A stretch of DNA of 9,890 nucleotides from DATGWF01 sp035299585 (GCA_035299585.1 DATGWF010000095.1:1-9890), one strand, 5' to 3'. Positions 1 through 6,876 are shown, numbered from the stretch's first letter. Numbers and translations are program-made. Notes: generated by a model not told the origin, from the sequence alone.

Positions 1-1088
<1,088 letters not shown>

Positions 1089-1090
1089 CC

Positions 1091-2050
1091 GTGCACGAAT
1101 CCCGCCGCAGCAAGCTCTCGATTGTTGGTGCTGGAGCGGTTGGGTCGAGCGCGGCTTACGCGGCCTTGATTCGCGGCAGCGCCCACGACATCGCCATCCA
1201 TGACATTGACGCTCCGCGCGCGCGAGCTGAAATGCTCGATCTGCGCCACGGCACGCAGTTCACGGACTCGAGTCGCATGCTCGACGACGTCAGCCTCGAC
1301 GGAACGGCCGAATCTGACGTCGTGGTCATTACGGCCGGGGCCAAGCAAAAGCCCGGCCAAAGCCGAATGGACCTCGTCGCCACGAACGCGCGCATGATGG
1401 AGTCGATGGTTCCTGCGCTCGTTGAGCGCTCGCCGGACGCCGTCTATGTCGTCGTCTCGAACCCCTGCGATGTCCTCGCGACGGTCGCCCAGCAGATCTC
1501 CGCTCTCCCGGCCGAGCGGGTGCTCGCCTCGGGAACGGTTCTCGACACGTCCCGCCTTCGCGTGCTCATCGCGGCCGAGGCGGGCGTGGCACCGTCGAGC
1601 GTGCACGCCACGATCGCGGGGGAGCACGGTGACAGCGAGGTGGCGTTGTGGTCGTCGGCGAGTATCGGCTCGGTCCCCATTCTTGACTGGTCGGGAGTCG
1701 GATCACCGTTCACGCTGGCGCGACTTCACGAGCTCGCCGAATCGGTCCGCACGGCCGCGTACGAGGTGATTCAGGGCAAGGGCGCCACAAACTATGCCAT
1801 CGGGCTCTCGGTGGCTCGCATCGTTGAAGCAATCCTCGCCGACCAACGGGTCGTTCTGCCGGTCAGTCGAGTGCAGTCGGGTGCCTACGGCGTGTCTGGA
1901 GTCGCCGTGTCCTTGCCGCATCTCGTCGGGCGTTCCGGCGCGACCCCCGTACTCGGCCTTCCGATGTCGGTCGACGAGCGGACCGCGTTGTCAGCTTCTG
2001 CCGCGGCAATTGCGGGAGCGCTTCGCTCGGTGGGATACCAACCGAGCTGA
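1091..2050 (+). CDS. ldh: L-lactate dehydrogenase (NAD-dependent)
   Basis: This cytoplasmic enzyme interconverts pyruvate and L-lactate with NAD(H). The 319-residue product has the usual LDH length. The start is GTG at 1091: it gives the normal N-terminus just before the Rossmann motif GAGAVGSS (13-20), and GGGAG at 1081-1085 lies 5 nt upstream, inside the last guaA codons. An in-frame ATG at 962 would add a 43-residue tail lying inside guaA and is rejected. Asp38 matches the NAD-ribose acidic residue. AGAKQKPGQSR (82-92) places Gln86 where LDH has its pyruvate-selecting Gln (malate dehydrogenases have Arg there) and Arg92 as the mobile-loop arginine. SNPCDVL has Asn124. SGTVLDTSRLR has Asp152 and Arg155. 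GEHGDSE has the catalytic His179. Translation is probably coupled to guaA. The C-terminus is complete and the gene faces a convergent neighbour. Substrate preference is inferred from Gln86; a relaxed 2-hydroxyacid specificity is possible. Confidence 0.93.
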   Translation: MHESRRSKLSIVGAGAVGSSAAYAALIRGSAHDIAIHDIDAPRARAEMLDLRHGTQFTDSSRMLDDVSLDGTAESDVVVITAGAKQKPGQSRMDLVATNARMMESMVPALVERSPDAVYVVVSNPCDVLATVAQQISALPAERVLASGTVLDTSRLRVLIAAEAGVAPSSVHATIAGEHGDSEVALWSSASIGSVPILDWSGVGSPFTLARLHELAESVRTAAYEVIQGKGATNYAIGLSVARIVEAILADQRVVLPVSRVQSGAYGVSGVAVSLPHLVGRSGATPVLGLPMSVDERTALSASAAAIAGALRSVGYQPS

Positions 2051-2060
2051 CGTGCGAATG

Positions 2061-2096
2061 CAATCGGCCCATCCCCTCTCGGGAACGGGCCGATTG
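2061..2096. terminator. Bidirectional stem-loop terminator between ldh and the yccA-like gene
   Basis: CAATCGGCCC (2061-2070) pairs perfectly over 10 bp with GGGCCGATTG (2087-2096). Inside it a second short stem, TCCC (2072-2075) with GGGA (2081-2084), stacks on a CTCTC loop. It lies 10 bp after the ldh stop and 11 bp after the stop of the convergent gene, the right place to end both transcripts. Neither side has a T-tract, which is common for actinobacterial terminators; termination efficiency is therefore inferred. Confidence 0.82.
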
Positions 2097-2107
2097 GCGA
2101 AGCGGGC

Positions 2108-2908
2108 TTAGTCTTGGCGCACGATTGCGAGTGTGCGCAGGATGTTGAGATACAGCCAAATCATGGTGACCATGATCCCGAACGCGGCCGACCAGCCGAA
2201 GACGGCGGGAGCCTGGTTTCGGACACCCTGCTGGATTGAGTCGAAGTCGAGCACGAGCGAGTACGCCGCCATGATGGTGACGAGCACACCCACGATGACG
2301 CCGAGCGGGATGCCGAACAGTTCGATGTTTCCGTCGAGGCCCCATGGGTTTCCGCCCGCACCGCCGAACATCACGATGAACATGTTGATGACGGAATACG
2401 CCAGGTAGCCGACCATCGCGATGAGGAAGATTTTTGTGGCACGAGCCGAAGCGCGAATCTTGCCGTTGGCAAACAGGGCGAGTGTCACACCGAACACGGC
2501 GAAGGTCGCCAGGAGCGCCTGGGTAATGATGCCGGGGAAGCTGGATTCGTACGCGAGCGAAATCGCGCCGAGGAAGAGGCCCTGCGCCGCGCCATAGGCG
2601 AGCACGAGCGGCGCCGACGGCGTGCGCTTGAAGATGTTGACGAGTGAGAGGACGAAGCCTGCGATTCCAGCGCCGAGGATGATGAGCCCACCGAGCGCCG
2701 GCTGCCCCGACACGAGTACCCAGCTTAATACCGCCGCGACAACGGTGACCGCGAAGGTGACGCCGGTCTTGGCGACCGTGTCCTCGACCGTCATGACGCC
2801 GCCAGCGGTGCTGGATGGGCGGTTGAACAAGGCTTGAAGTTGCTCGGGTGTGGGGTCGTCGTTGAAGGCGACGTTGCGGCTGAATGCAGGATTGTTCGTG
2901 GTTGCCAT
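2108..2908 (-). CDS. Bax inhibitor-1/YccA family membrane protein
   Basis: A 266-residue integral membrane protein. After a hydrophilic N-terminal region of about 48 residues there are seven hydrophobic segments, near residues 49-66, 71-91, 100-120, 128-147, 157-181, 198-220 and 237-259, the topology of the Bax1-I/YccA (TMBIM-like) superfamily. The actinobacterial subfamily has this long Asn/Pro-rich N-terminus. LVLDFDSIQQGV (218-229), with Asp221 and Asp223, corresponds to the acidic motif before the last helix; in the B. subtilis homologue YetJ, aspartates tune a pH-dependent calcium leak. A calcium or stress role here is inferred from the family only. The ATG at 2906-2908 has no clear Shine-Dalgarno, but a -10-like GATAGT ends 9 bp upstream, so the mRNA may be nearly leaderless. 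It is convergent with ldh and divergent from the phosphodiesterase gene. Confidence 0.88.
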   Translation of the reverse strand: MATTNNPAFSRNVAFNDDPTPEQLQALFNRPSSTAGGVMTVEDTVAKTGVTFAVTVVAAVLSWVLVSGQPALGGLIILGAGIAGFVLSLVNIFKRTPSAPLVLAYGAAQGLFLGAISLAYESSFPGIITQALLATFAVFGVTLALFANGKIRASARATKIFLIAMVGYLAYSVINMFIVMFGGAGGNPWGLDGNIELFGIPLGVIVGVLVTIMAAYSLVLDFDSIQQGVRNQAPAVFGWSAAFGIMVTMIWLYLNILRTLAIVRQD

Positions 2909-2917
2909 GGCGCTGAA

Positions 2918-2948
2918 ACTATCTCAATTGGCTGAGGATTTGCTTCAA
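2918..2948 (-). promoter_or_regulatory. Candidate promoter of the yccA-like gene
   Basis: Read on the minus strand, TTGAAG (2943-2948) and GATAGT (2918-2923) are separated by 19 bp. The -10 ends 9 bp before the ATG, so transcription would start at or within a few bases of the start codon. No Shine-Dalgarno is visible in the gap, which fits leaderless or near-leaderless translation. The spacing is longer than ideal. Confidence 0.4.
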
Positions 2949-2959
2949 CCTCGCCGCAC

Positions 2960-2965
2960 TACCAT
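2960..2965 (+). promoter_or_regulatory. Candidate -10 element for a leaderless phosphodiesterase mRNA
   Basis: TACCAT fits the actinobacterial TANNNT -10 pattern and ends 6 bp before the GTG at 2972, so the GTG would be the first or nearly the first base of the mRNA. No Shine-Dalgarno precedes the GTG. No good -35 is seen at 16-18 bp spacing, as is common for such promoters. Confidence 0.4.
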
Positions 2966-2971
2966 GGCACT

Positions 2972-3889
2972 GTGACCGCGCAGATTATTGCCCACCGCGG
3001 GGCGAGTGGCTATCGACCGGAGCACACTCAAGCCGCGTACGAGCTCGCCTTCCGACAGGGTGTTGACGCAGTCGAGCCCGATCTGGTGCTGAGCCGTGAC
3101 GGTGTCGTCGTCATTCGGCACGAACACGAGCTCTCCCGAACCACCGATGTCGCAGCGCGCCCCGAGTTTGCCGCGCGCCGACGCACCGGCTTCGGGGACG
3201 AGGGGCCCGTCGTGGGCTGGTTCACCGAGGACTTCGACTGGGAGGAGCTCGCCACTCTGCGCGCCCGCGAACCGCACCCCGAGTTGCGCCCGCTCAGCGC
3301 GGTTCGTGATGGTGATGGCGGGATTCTGCGATTCAGTGATGTGCTCAGCCTGCTCGGCACAGAGCAGGCGGTGAGCGCGGCTGGCGCCCCGACCCGGCTC
3401 GTCGCGGAGCTGAAGAGCGCGGCGGGATTCGCGGAATCCGGCCTTGATCTCCCGTCCGCGGTTCGCCGTGATCTCGAACGGGCTGGATGGGCTCCCGACG
3501 ATCCGCGACTCGTCATCGAATCGTTTGAGGCGGATGCCCTGCACGCACTCGACGGCTGGGGCACCCGGGTGTTGCTCGTCGAGGAGGCACACTGGCCTCT
3601 CGAGGGTCTCGCCGCGGCGGACCCGTTCGATGGCCTGAGCTGCGAGACCGAGCGCATTCTCACCGATCCCGACATCGCCCACCGGTTGCACGAGCGCGGC
3701 AAGCTCGCCTACGCCTACACCTTGCGCGCCGAGAACGCTTGGCTTCCGGAGGCGTACCGCAGCGCGGGGGCGCCGAGCGATTTTGGCCGCTGGCGGCCAT
3801 GGTTCGAACGGGTGATTGCGGCTGGATTCGATGCGGTGTTTGCCGATCAGCCGGACCTCGCTCTCGAAGCTGTCCGAGGCCGCGCCTAG
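2972..3889 (+). CDS. Glycerophosphodiester phosphodiesterase, GlpQ-like, without signal peptide
   Basis: Enzymes of this family hydrolyse glycerophosphodiesters (deacylated phospholipids) to glycerol-3-phosphate and an alcohol. The 305-residue product begins at GTG 2972 and reaches the family signature at once: HRGASGYRPEHT, with His8, Arg9 and Glu17. Then come Glu35 and Asp37 in EPDL, and His50 in VIRHE, which match the metal-binding and catalytic set of the GDPD TIM barrel; LSRTTDVA and VAELK (Glu146, Lys148) are further family elements. GFDAVFADQPD near the C-terminus matches the usual terminal GxDGxxTDxPD strand. The protein starts directly at the first barrel strand with no hydrophobic leader, so it is probably cytoplasmic, unlike periplasmic E. 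coli GlpQ. pcrA begins 16 bp downstream, so the two probably share a transcript. The real substrate cannot be read from the sequence. Confidence 0.92.
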   Translation: MTAQIIAHRGASGYRPEHTQAAYELAFRQGVDAVEPDLVLSRDGVVVIRHEHELSRTTDVAARPEFAARRRTGFGDEGPVVGWFTEDFDWEELATLRAREPHPELRPLSAVRDGDGGILRFSDVLSLLGTEQAVSAAGAPTRLVAELKSAAGFAESGLDLPSAVRRDLERAGWAPDDPRLVIESFEADALHALDGWGTRVLLVEEAHWPLEGLAAADPFDGLSCETERILTDPDIAHRLHERGKLAYAYTLRAENAWLPEAYRSAGAPSDFGRWRPWFERVIAAGFDAVFADQPDLALEAVRGRA

Positions 3890-3905
3890 ACTCGAGGTGA
3901 TGAGT

Positions 3906-6332
3906 ATGGTGTTGGAGCCCGATGACGAGGGCGGCTGGAACGTCACCCTCCCGAGCGCACCCGCGAACGACCTGCTCGACGGCCTGAACTCGGAACAGCG
4001 CGCGGCCGTGGAGTATCGAGGTCCGGCTCTGCTCATCGTGGCCGGGGCAGGTTCGGGAAAGACCCGTGTGCTCACGCACCGCATTGCGAGCCTGCTCGCG
4101 ACCCGAGACGCCTGGCCGAGTCAGATTCTCGCCATTACCTTTACCAATAAAGCGGCAGCGGAGATGCGCGAGCGGGTCGAAAGCCTGCTCGGCGCCGGTG
4201 CCGAGGGCATGTGGATTTCGACCTTCCACTCGGCGTGCGTGCGTATTCTGCGCCGGCAAGCCGAGGTCATCGGCATGAAGTCCGGATTCACCATTTACGA
4301 CTCCGCCGACGCCAAGACCGTCATTAAGCGCATCATTAAGCAGCTCGACGCGGACACCATGGGGTTCACGCCGGGCGGGGTCGCCGCGAAGATTTCGAAG
4401 CTCAAGAACGAGCTCGCCGACGCCGATTCGTACGCGCGCACTGTAAACATGAGTGACCCGCAAGAGCTCATGTTCTTGGAGATCTTCCGCACATACACCC
4501 GCACGCTTCGGGCGGCACACGCGCTCGACTTTGATGACCTCATCGCCGAGACGGTCTACCTGTTCCGGGCGTTCCCCGAGGTCGCGGCGCTCTATCGGCG
4601 GCGCTTCCGCCACATCCTGGTCGACGAGTATCAAGACACCAACCACGCGCAGTATGCCCTCATTCGCGAACTCACTCAGCCCGTCGAGGCCGCGGAGGTG
4701 TCGCGCTTGGCCGATGCGGGACTCACCGTCGCTCCGCTGCTCGATGCCGAGGGTCGGATTCCCGGCGCCTCACTCGCCGTCGTGGGTGATTCGGACCAGT
4801 CCATTTATGCGTTCCGCGGTGCGGATATTCGCAACATCCTCGAGTTCGAGCGCGACTATCCGGGCGCGCGAGTGGTGTTGCTCGAGCAGAACTATCGGTC
4901 TACGCAAACGATTCTGTCCGCGGCGAACGCGGTCATTTCACACAACTTCGATCGCAAGGCCAAGAATCTGTGGACGGCGGACGGCGACGGCGACAAAATC
5001 ACCGGGTACACCGGATACTCCGGTCACGACGAGGCCCAGTTCATCGCGGACGAGATTGAGGCCCTGCACCGGGCCGGCACCGACTACCGCGACATTGCCG
5101 TGTTTTATCGGACCAACGCGCAGACCCGTGCACTGGAAGAAATCTTTGTCCGCTCGGCGATTCCGTATCGCGTCGTCGGCGGCACGAAGTTCAACGAGCG
5201 GGCCGAAATCAAAGACGCAATGGCGTACCTGATTGCCGTGGCGAATCCGCTCGATGAGCTCGCCCTGCGCCGCATTCTGAACACACCCAAGCGTGGCATC
5301 GGACCGGCGACCGAAACCGCGCTCGCGAGTTTTGCCGAGGCCAACCAGATCAGCTACCGCCAAGCGATGCGCGCGGCGGACGGTCTGGGTCTTGGGCCGA
5401 AAGTCACGTCGGCCATCATTGATGTGGCGGACACCCTCGACGAGGCGGCGCTCATGCTCGTGCCGCCCACGTTGAGCGACGGCACTGCCGGGCCCGCCGC
5501 CAAGGTCGCCGATGTCCTCACCTTCCTCATGCAGCGCTCGGGCCTGCTCGAAGCGCTGCGCACGAGCCGCGACCCGCAGGACGAAACCCGCGCCGAGAAC
5601 GTCGAAGAACTCGTCGCACAAACGAAAGATTTCGACCGAGACAACCCCGGCGCCACGCTCGTCGACTTCCTCACTCAGGTGTCACTCGTTGCCGCCGCCG
5701 ACGAGCTCGACGATGCGAGCGGCACGGTCTCGCTCATGACCCTGCACACGGCAAAGGGGCTCGAGTATCCGGCGGTGTTTCTGACCGGCCTCGAGGAGGG
5801 CTTGCTCCCGCACGCCATGTCGATGAACGAACCGGGCGGCCCGGCCGAGGAGCGACGACTGTTCTACGTCGGCATCACGCGCGCCCGAAAGAAACTGTTC
5901 CTCTCGCTCGCGATGAGCCGCACCCAGTTCGGCGACACCAAGGTCGCGATGCCGAGCCGCTACCTTCAGGAGATTCCCGCTGATCTCATCGACTGGCGGC
6001 AATCGCCCGGTATGGCCAACTCGCGCGGCGGGAGTGAGCCGCGCGCACTCAATGCGCGCCGCACGCCCCAGTTCTCAATTTCCGGCTCCACCTCGGCCTG
6101 GTCGGAGCGCCCCAAAACTGAGTGGGCGAACGCGGTCAGCGCCAAAATGCGTGACAACGGCGACCTCACGCTCGAAGCGGGTGACCGCATTCGGCACGCA
6201 GACTTTGGCGAGGGAACGGTGCAACAGGTGACCGGCGACGGCTCGAAGCGGATCGCGCACTGCGTATTCGATTCGGCCGGCCCGAAGAAGCTGCTCATCA
6301 AGATTGCGCCCATCGAGAAGCTCGGGGCCTAG
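3906..6332 (+). CDS. pcrA: ATP-dependent DNA helicase PcrA/UvrD (SF1A)
   Basis: This 3'-5' SF1A helicase acts in nucleotide excision repair, replication restart and removal of recombinase or stalled RNA polymerase. Starting at ATG 3906 it has 808 residues. GAGGTGAT (3894-3901), a close match to the anti-16S consensus, favours 3906 over the in-frame ATG at 3900. Motifs in order: Q-motif Gln31; Walker A GAGSGKT (47-53); TFTNKAAAEM; Walker B DEYQD (240-244); motif III GDSDQSIYAFRG (294-305); LEQNYRST; motif V TLHTAKGLEY (612-621); motif VI FYVGITRAR (653-661). The C-terminus (GDRIRHADFGEGTVQQV) is the Tudor-like RNA polymerase-binding domain found in PcrA/UvrD but not in RecB-type relatives. About 33 residues (257-289) between motifs II and III have no counterpart in the short B. 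stearothermophilus or E. coli loop; from memory many actinobacterial PcrA proteins carry such an insert. No frameshift or missing catalytic residue is seen. Confidence 0.96.
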   Translation: MVLEPDDEGGWNVTLPSAPANDLLDGLNSEQRAAVEYRGPALLIVAGAGSGKTRVLTHRIASLLATRDAWPSQILAITFTNKAAAEMRERVESLLGAGAEGMWISTFHSACVRILRRQAEVIGMKSGFTIYDSADAKTVIKRIIKQLDADTMGFTPGGVAAKISKLKNELADADSYARTVNMSDPQELMFLEIFRTYTRTLRAAHALDFDDLIAETVYLFRAFPEVAALYRRRFRHILVDEYQDTNHAQYALIRELTQPVEAAEVSRLADAGLTVAPLLDAEGRIPGASLAVVGDSDQSIYAFRGADIRNILEFERDYPGARVVLLEQNYRSTQTILSAANAVISHNFDRKAKNLWTADGDGDKITGYTGYSGHDEAQFIADEIEALHRAGTDYRDIAVFYRTNAQTRALEEIFVRSAIPYRVVGGTKFNERAEIKDAMAYLIAVANPLDELALRRILNTPKRGIGPATETALASFAEANQISYRQAMRAADGLGLGPKVTSAIIDVADTLDEAALMLVPPTLSDGTAGPAAKVADVLTFLMQRSGLLEALRTSRDPQDETRAENVEELVAQTKDFDRDNPGATLVDFLTQVSLVAAADELDDASGTVSLMTLHTAKGLEYPAVFLTGLEEGLLPHAMSMNEPGGPAEERRLFYVGITRARKKLFLSLAMSRTQFGDTKVAMPSRYLQEIPADLIDWRQSPGMANSRGGSEPRALNARRTPQFSISGSTSAWSERPKTEWANAVSAKMRDNGDLTLEAGDRIRHADFGEGTVQQVTGDGSKRIAHCVFDSAGPKKLLIKIAPIEKLGA

Positions 6333-6412
6333 TCTTCACATCCGATTCGCGTGCGCGGACGGCAGGTTCTCGCGCTGGCCAGTTGATCTGTTCATCGTGA
6401 CCGGCCCGGAAA

Positions 6413-6439
6413 GCACGCTCGTTTCGCCCGGTTGGGGCG
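6413..6439 (+). repeat. 27-bp direct repeat, left copy
   Basis: GCAC, one variable base, then a 22-bp identical block starting CTCGTTTCGCCC and ending GGTTGGGGCG. It matches 6877-6903 with a single mismatch (G at 6417, C at 6881). Each copy contains a small stem, CGCCC-GGTTG-GGGCG. The two copies bracket the peptide ORF and the small RNA. The copies are 464 bp apart start to start, and the sequences beside them share no further similarity. Confidence 0.85.
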
Positions 6440-6466
6440 GGGTTCCGGAGCGCACCCCGAGGCCCC
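6434..6466. terminator. GC-rich stem-loop, candidate terminator for pcrA (+) and/or the peptide mRNA (-)
   Basis: GGGG-CGGGGT (6434-6443) pairs with ACCCCG (6454-6459) and, after a 3-nt bulge, CCCC (6463-6466), around a 10-nt loop. On the plus strand it is followed by TCTGAGTTACTT, a weak T-rich tail; it lies about 100 bp after the pcrA stop. On the minus strand it lies 18 bp after the peptide stop. It partly overlaps the left 27-bp repeat. The role is inferred from position and stem strength. Confidence 0.5.
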
Positions 6467-6484
6467 TCTGAGTTACTTGCCGAT

Positions 6485-6559
6485 TCATGTCAGTTCGATG
6501 GCCAACAGGATCATCTTCACCGCCACAAGAATCAGCACAGGAATGTCTTTTTCAGACAT
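6485..6559 (-). CDS. Candidate 24-residue hydrophobic peptide (type I toxin-like)
   Basis: ATG at 6557-6559, stop TGA at 6485-6487. The peptide begins MSEKDIPV and continues as one hydrophobic stretch, LILVAVKMILLAIELT, long enough to span or lie in a membrane, with one internal Lys (15) and a Glu near the end. The Shine-Dalgarno GGAG (plus-strand CTCC, 6565-6568) is 5 nt from the ATG. The first codons form a hairpin: ATGTCT pairs with AGACAT across GAAAA, sequestering the start. Codons such as AAA, TCT, CTT, TTG and ACA are unlike the GC-rich neighbours. The N-terminal block DIxxLIL recalls TisB of E. coli (DIAILIL, quoted from memory). I do not recognise it as a member of a named family. 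A structured RNA with complementarity to its start and ribosome-binding site is encoded divergently 92 bp away. A membrane-acting toxin is the leading idea; a chance ORF of this length cannot be excluded. Confidence 0.5.
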   Translation of the reverse strand: MSEKDIPVLILVAVKMILLAIELT

Positions 6560-6568
6560 CGCTGCTCC

Positions 6569-6595
6569 GTTCGCTCGGTGTGCACAACCGCGAAC
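6569..6595 (-). promoter_or_regulatory. Stem-loop in the leader of the small peptide gene, abutting its Shine-Dalgarno
   Basis: On the minus strand, GTTCG-CGGT pairs with ACCG-(AG)-CGAAC around a 7-nt loop TGTGCAC. The 3' arm ends directly at the GGAG Shine-Dalgarno (6565-6568). Such leader structure could control ribosome access. In DNA it could equally be an operator, since its core TGTGCACA is palindromic. Confidence 0.45.
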
Positions 6596-6606
6596 GACGA
6601 ATCAGA

Positions 6607-6636
6607 ACAGGTGGTTGCCTTCCGGCAGGAACCTGT
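6607..6636. repeat. Inverted repeat between the peptide gene and the small RNA promoter
   Basis: ACAGGT (6607-6612) pairs with ACCTGT (6631-6636), and inside it TGCC (6616-6619) pairs with GGCA (6624-6627) around TTCC; a 3x3 mismatch lies between the stems. On the minus strand the loop reads GGAA, a GNRA-type tetraloop, so it could fold in the peptide mRNA leader. It also covers most of the -35/-10 spacer of the plus-strand promoter and could be a regulator site. Confidence 0.4.
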
Positions 6637-6645
6637 GCCTATACT
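6615..6645 (+). promoter_or_regulatory. Promoter of the small RNA
   Basis: TTGCCT (6615-6620) and TATACT (6640-6645) are separated by 19 bp. The -10 is one base from TATAAT, the best -10 seen between annotated genes in the window. The predicted start is near 6652. The long spacer may mean weak or regulated activity. Confidence 0.55.
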
Positions 6646-6671
6646 CAGAGCGATCGATCGCTTCGGAGTAT
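6641..6671. repeat. 31-bp inverted repeat at the small RNA promoter and start site
   Basis: ATACTC-N2-AGCGATCGATCGCT-N3-GAGTAT. The 14-bp centre (6649-6662) is a perfect palindrome, and the outer 6-bp arms (6641-6646, 6666-6671) are also perfect. The left arm is part of the TATACT -10. The right arm gives CATACT on the minus strand (6667-6672), a possible facing -10. It could be an operator for a dimeric regulator, or overlapping face-to-face promoters. In the RNA, AGCGA-UCGA-UCGCU can form a 5' hairpin if transcription starts slightly upstream of 6652. Confidence 0.6.
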
Positions 6672-6737
6672 GTTTCCGATTCGACGCTCACCTGAGTGTC
6701 AGACATTTCCCCCGGCTGCTACCGGGGGATTTGTCGT
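6652..6737 (+). ncRNA. Candidate structured small RNA of about 86 nt (antitoxin-like)
   Basis: The element lies between a near-consensus -10 (6640-6645) and an intrinsic terminator (6708-6737). Inside are a 5' palindrome region, a 7-bp hairpin GACGCTC-ACCT-GAGTGTC (6683-6689 with 6694-6700, one G-U pair), a single-stranded linker, and the terminator hairpin. The linker contains TCAGACAT (6699-6706), the exact complement of the first eight bases of the 24-residue peptide ORF. The terminator loop region contains GCTGCT-A-CCG (6715-6724), complementary, with one bulged A, to CGG-AGCAGC, the peptide Shine-Dalgarno. The two blocks are in the same order as in the target. This suggests an antisense RNA that blocks initiation of the divergent peptide gene. 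No convincing translated ORF with a ribosome-binding site lies within it; the ATG at 6670 has GGAG only 1 nt upstream. The ends are predicted, not measured. Confidence 0.5.
6708..6737 (+). terminator. Intrinsic terminator of the small RNA
   Basis: TCCCCCGG (6708-6715) pairs perfectly with CCGGGGGA (6722-6729) around loop CTGCTA, followed by TTTGTCGTT (6730-6738). It is the most classical rho-independent terminator in the window and supports a transcript arriving from the left on the plus strand. It is far from the pcrA stop (376 bp), so it is better explained by the short RNA. Confidence 0.8.
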
Positions 6738-6876
6738 TCACTGGGCCAAACAAAGGTGCACTGTTCTGCCAGCGCGTGCAGTGTGTCACGAGCCACGATT
6801 CCCACGCAGGAACCTGCAGAGCCTGTGGATGGCGACTCAGTCCATTCACCTCAAAGCCAAGTGTATGGATCGGACT
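6738..6876. other. Intergenic remainder of the repeat-bracketed segment; no gene seen
   Basis: I see no supported coding sequence here. It holds a second copy of GCAGGAACCTG (6806-6816; first copy 6625-6635, in the small RNA promoter), here as a GCAGG-AA-CCTGC inverted repeat. It also has CACTG/CAGTG half-sites near 6760-6780 and CAGTCC (6838-6843) opposite GGACTG (6872-6877). Open frames crossing it have no ribosome-binding site and would overlap VIT1 or the small RNA. Confidence 0.5.

Noticed and set aside
2945..4084. Long minus-strand open frame (379 codons) opposite the phosphodiesterase and pcrA start
   Set aside because: It mirrors two well-supported plus-strand genes, and its product has no domain; this is typical antisense openness of high-GC DNA.
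6569..6595. Possible LexA/SOS box from GTTCG and CGAAC half-sites
   Set aside because: The half-sites are 17 bp apart instead of the 4 bp of the actinobacterial GAAC-N4-GTTC box, so the geometry is wrong; it fits an RNA stem better.
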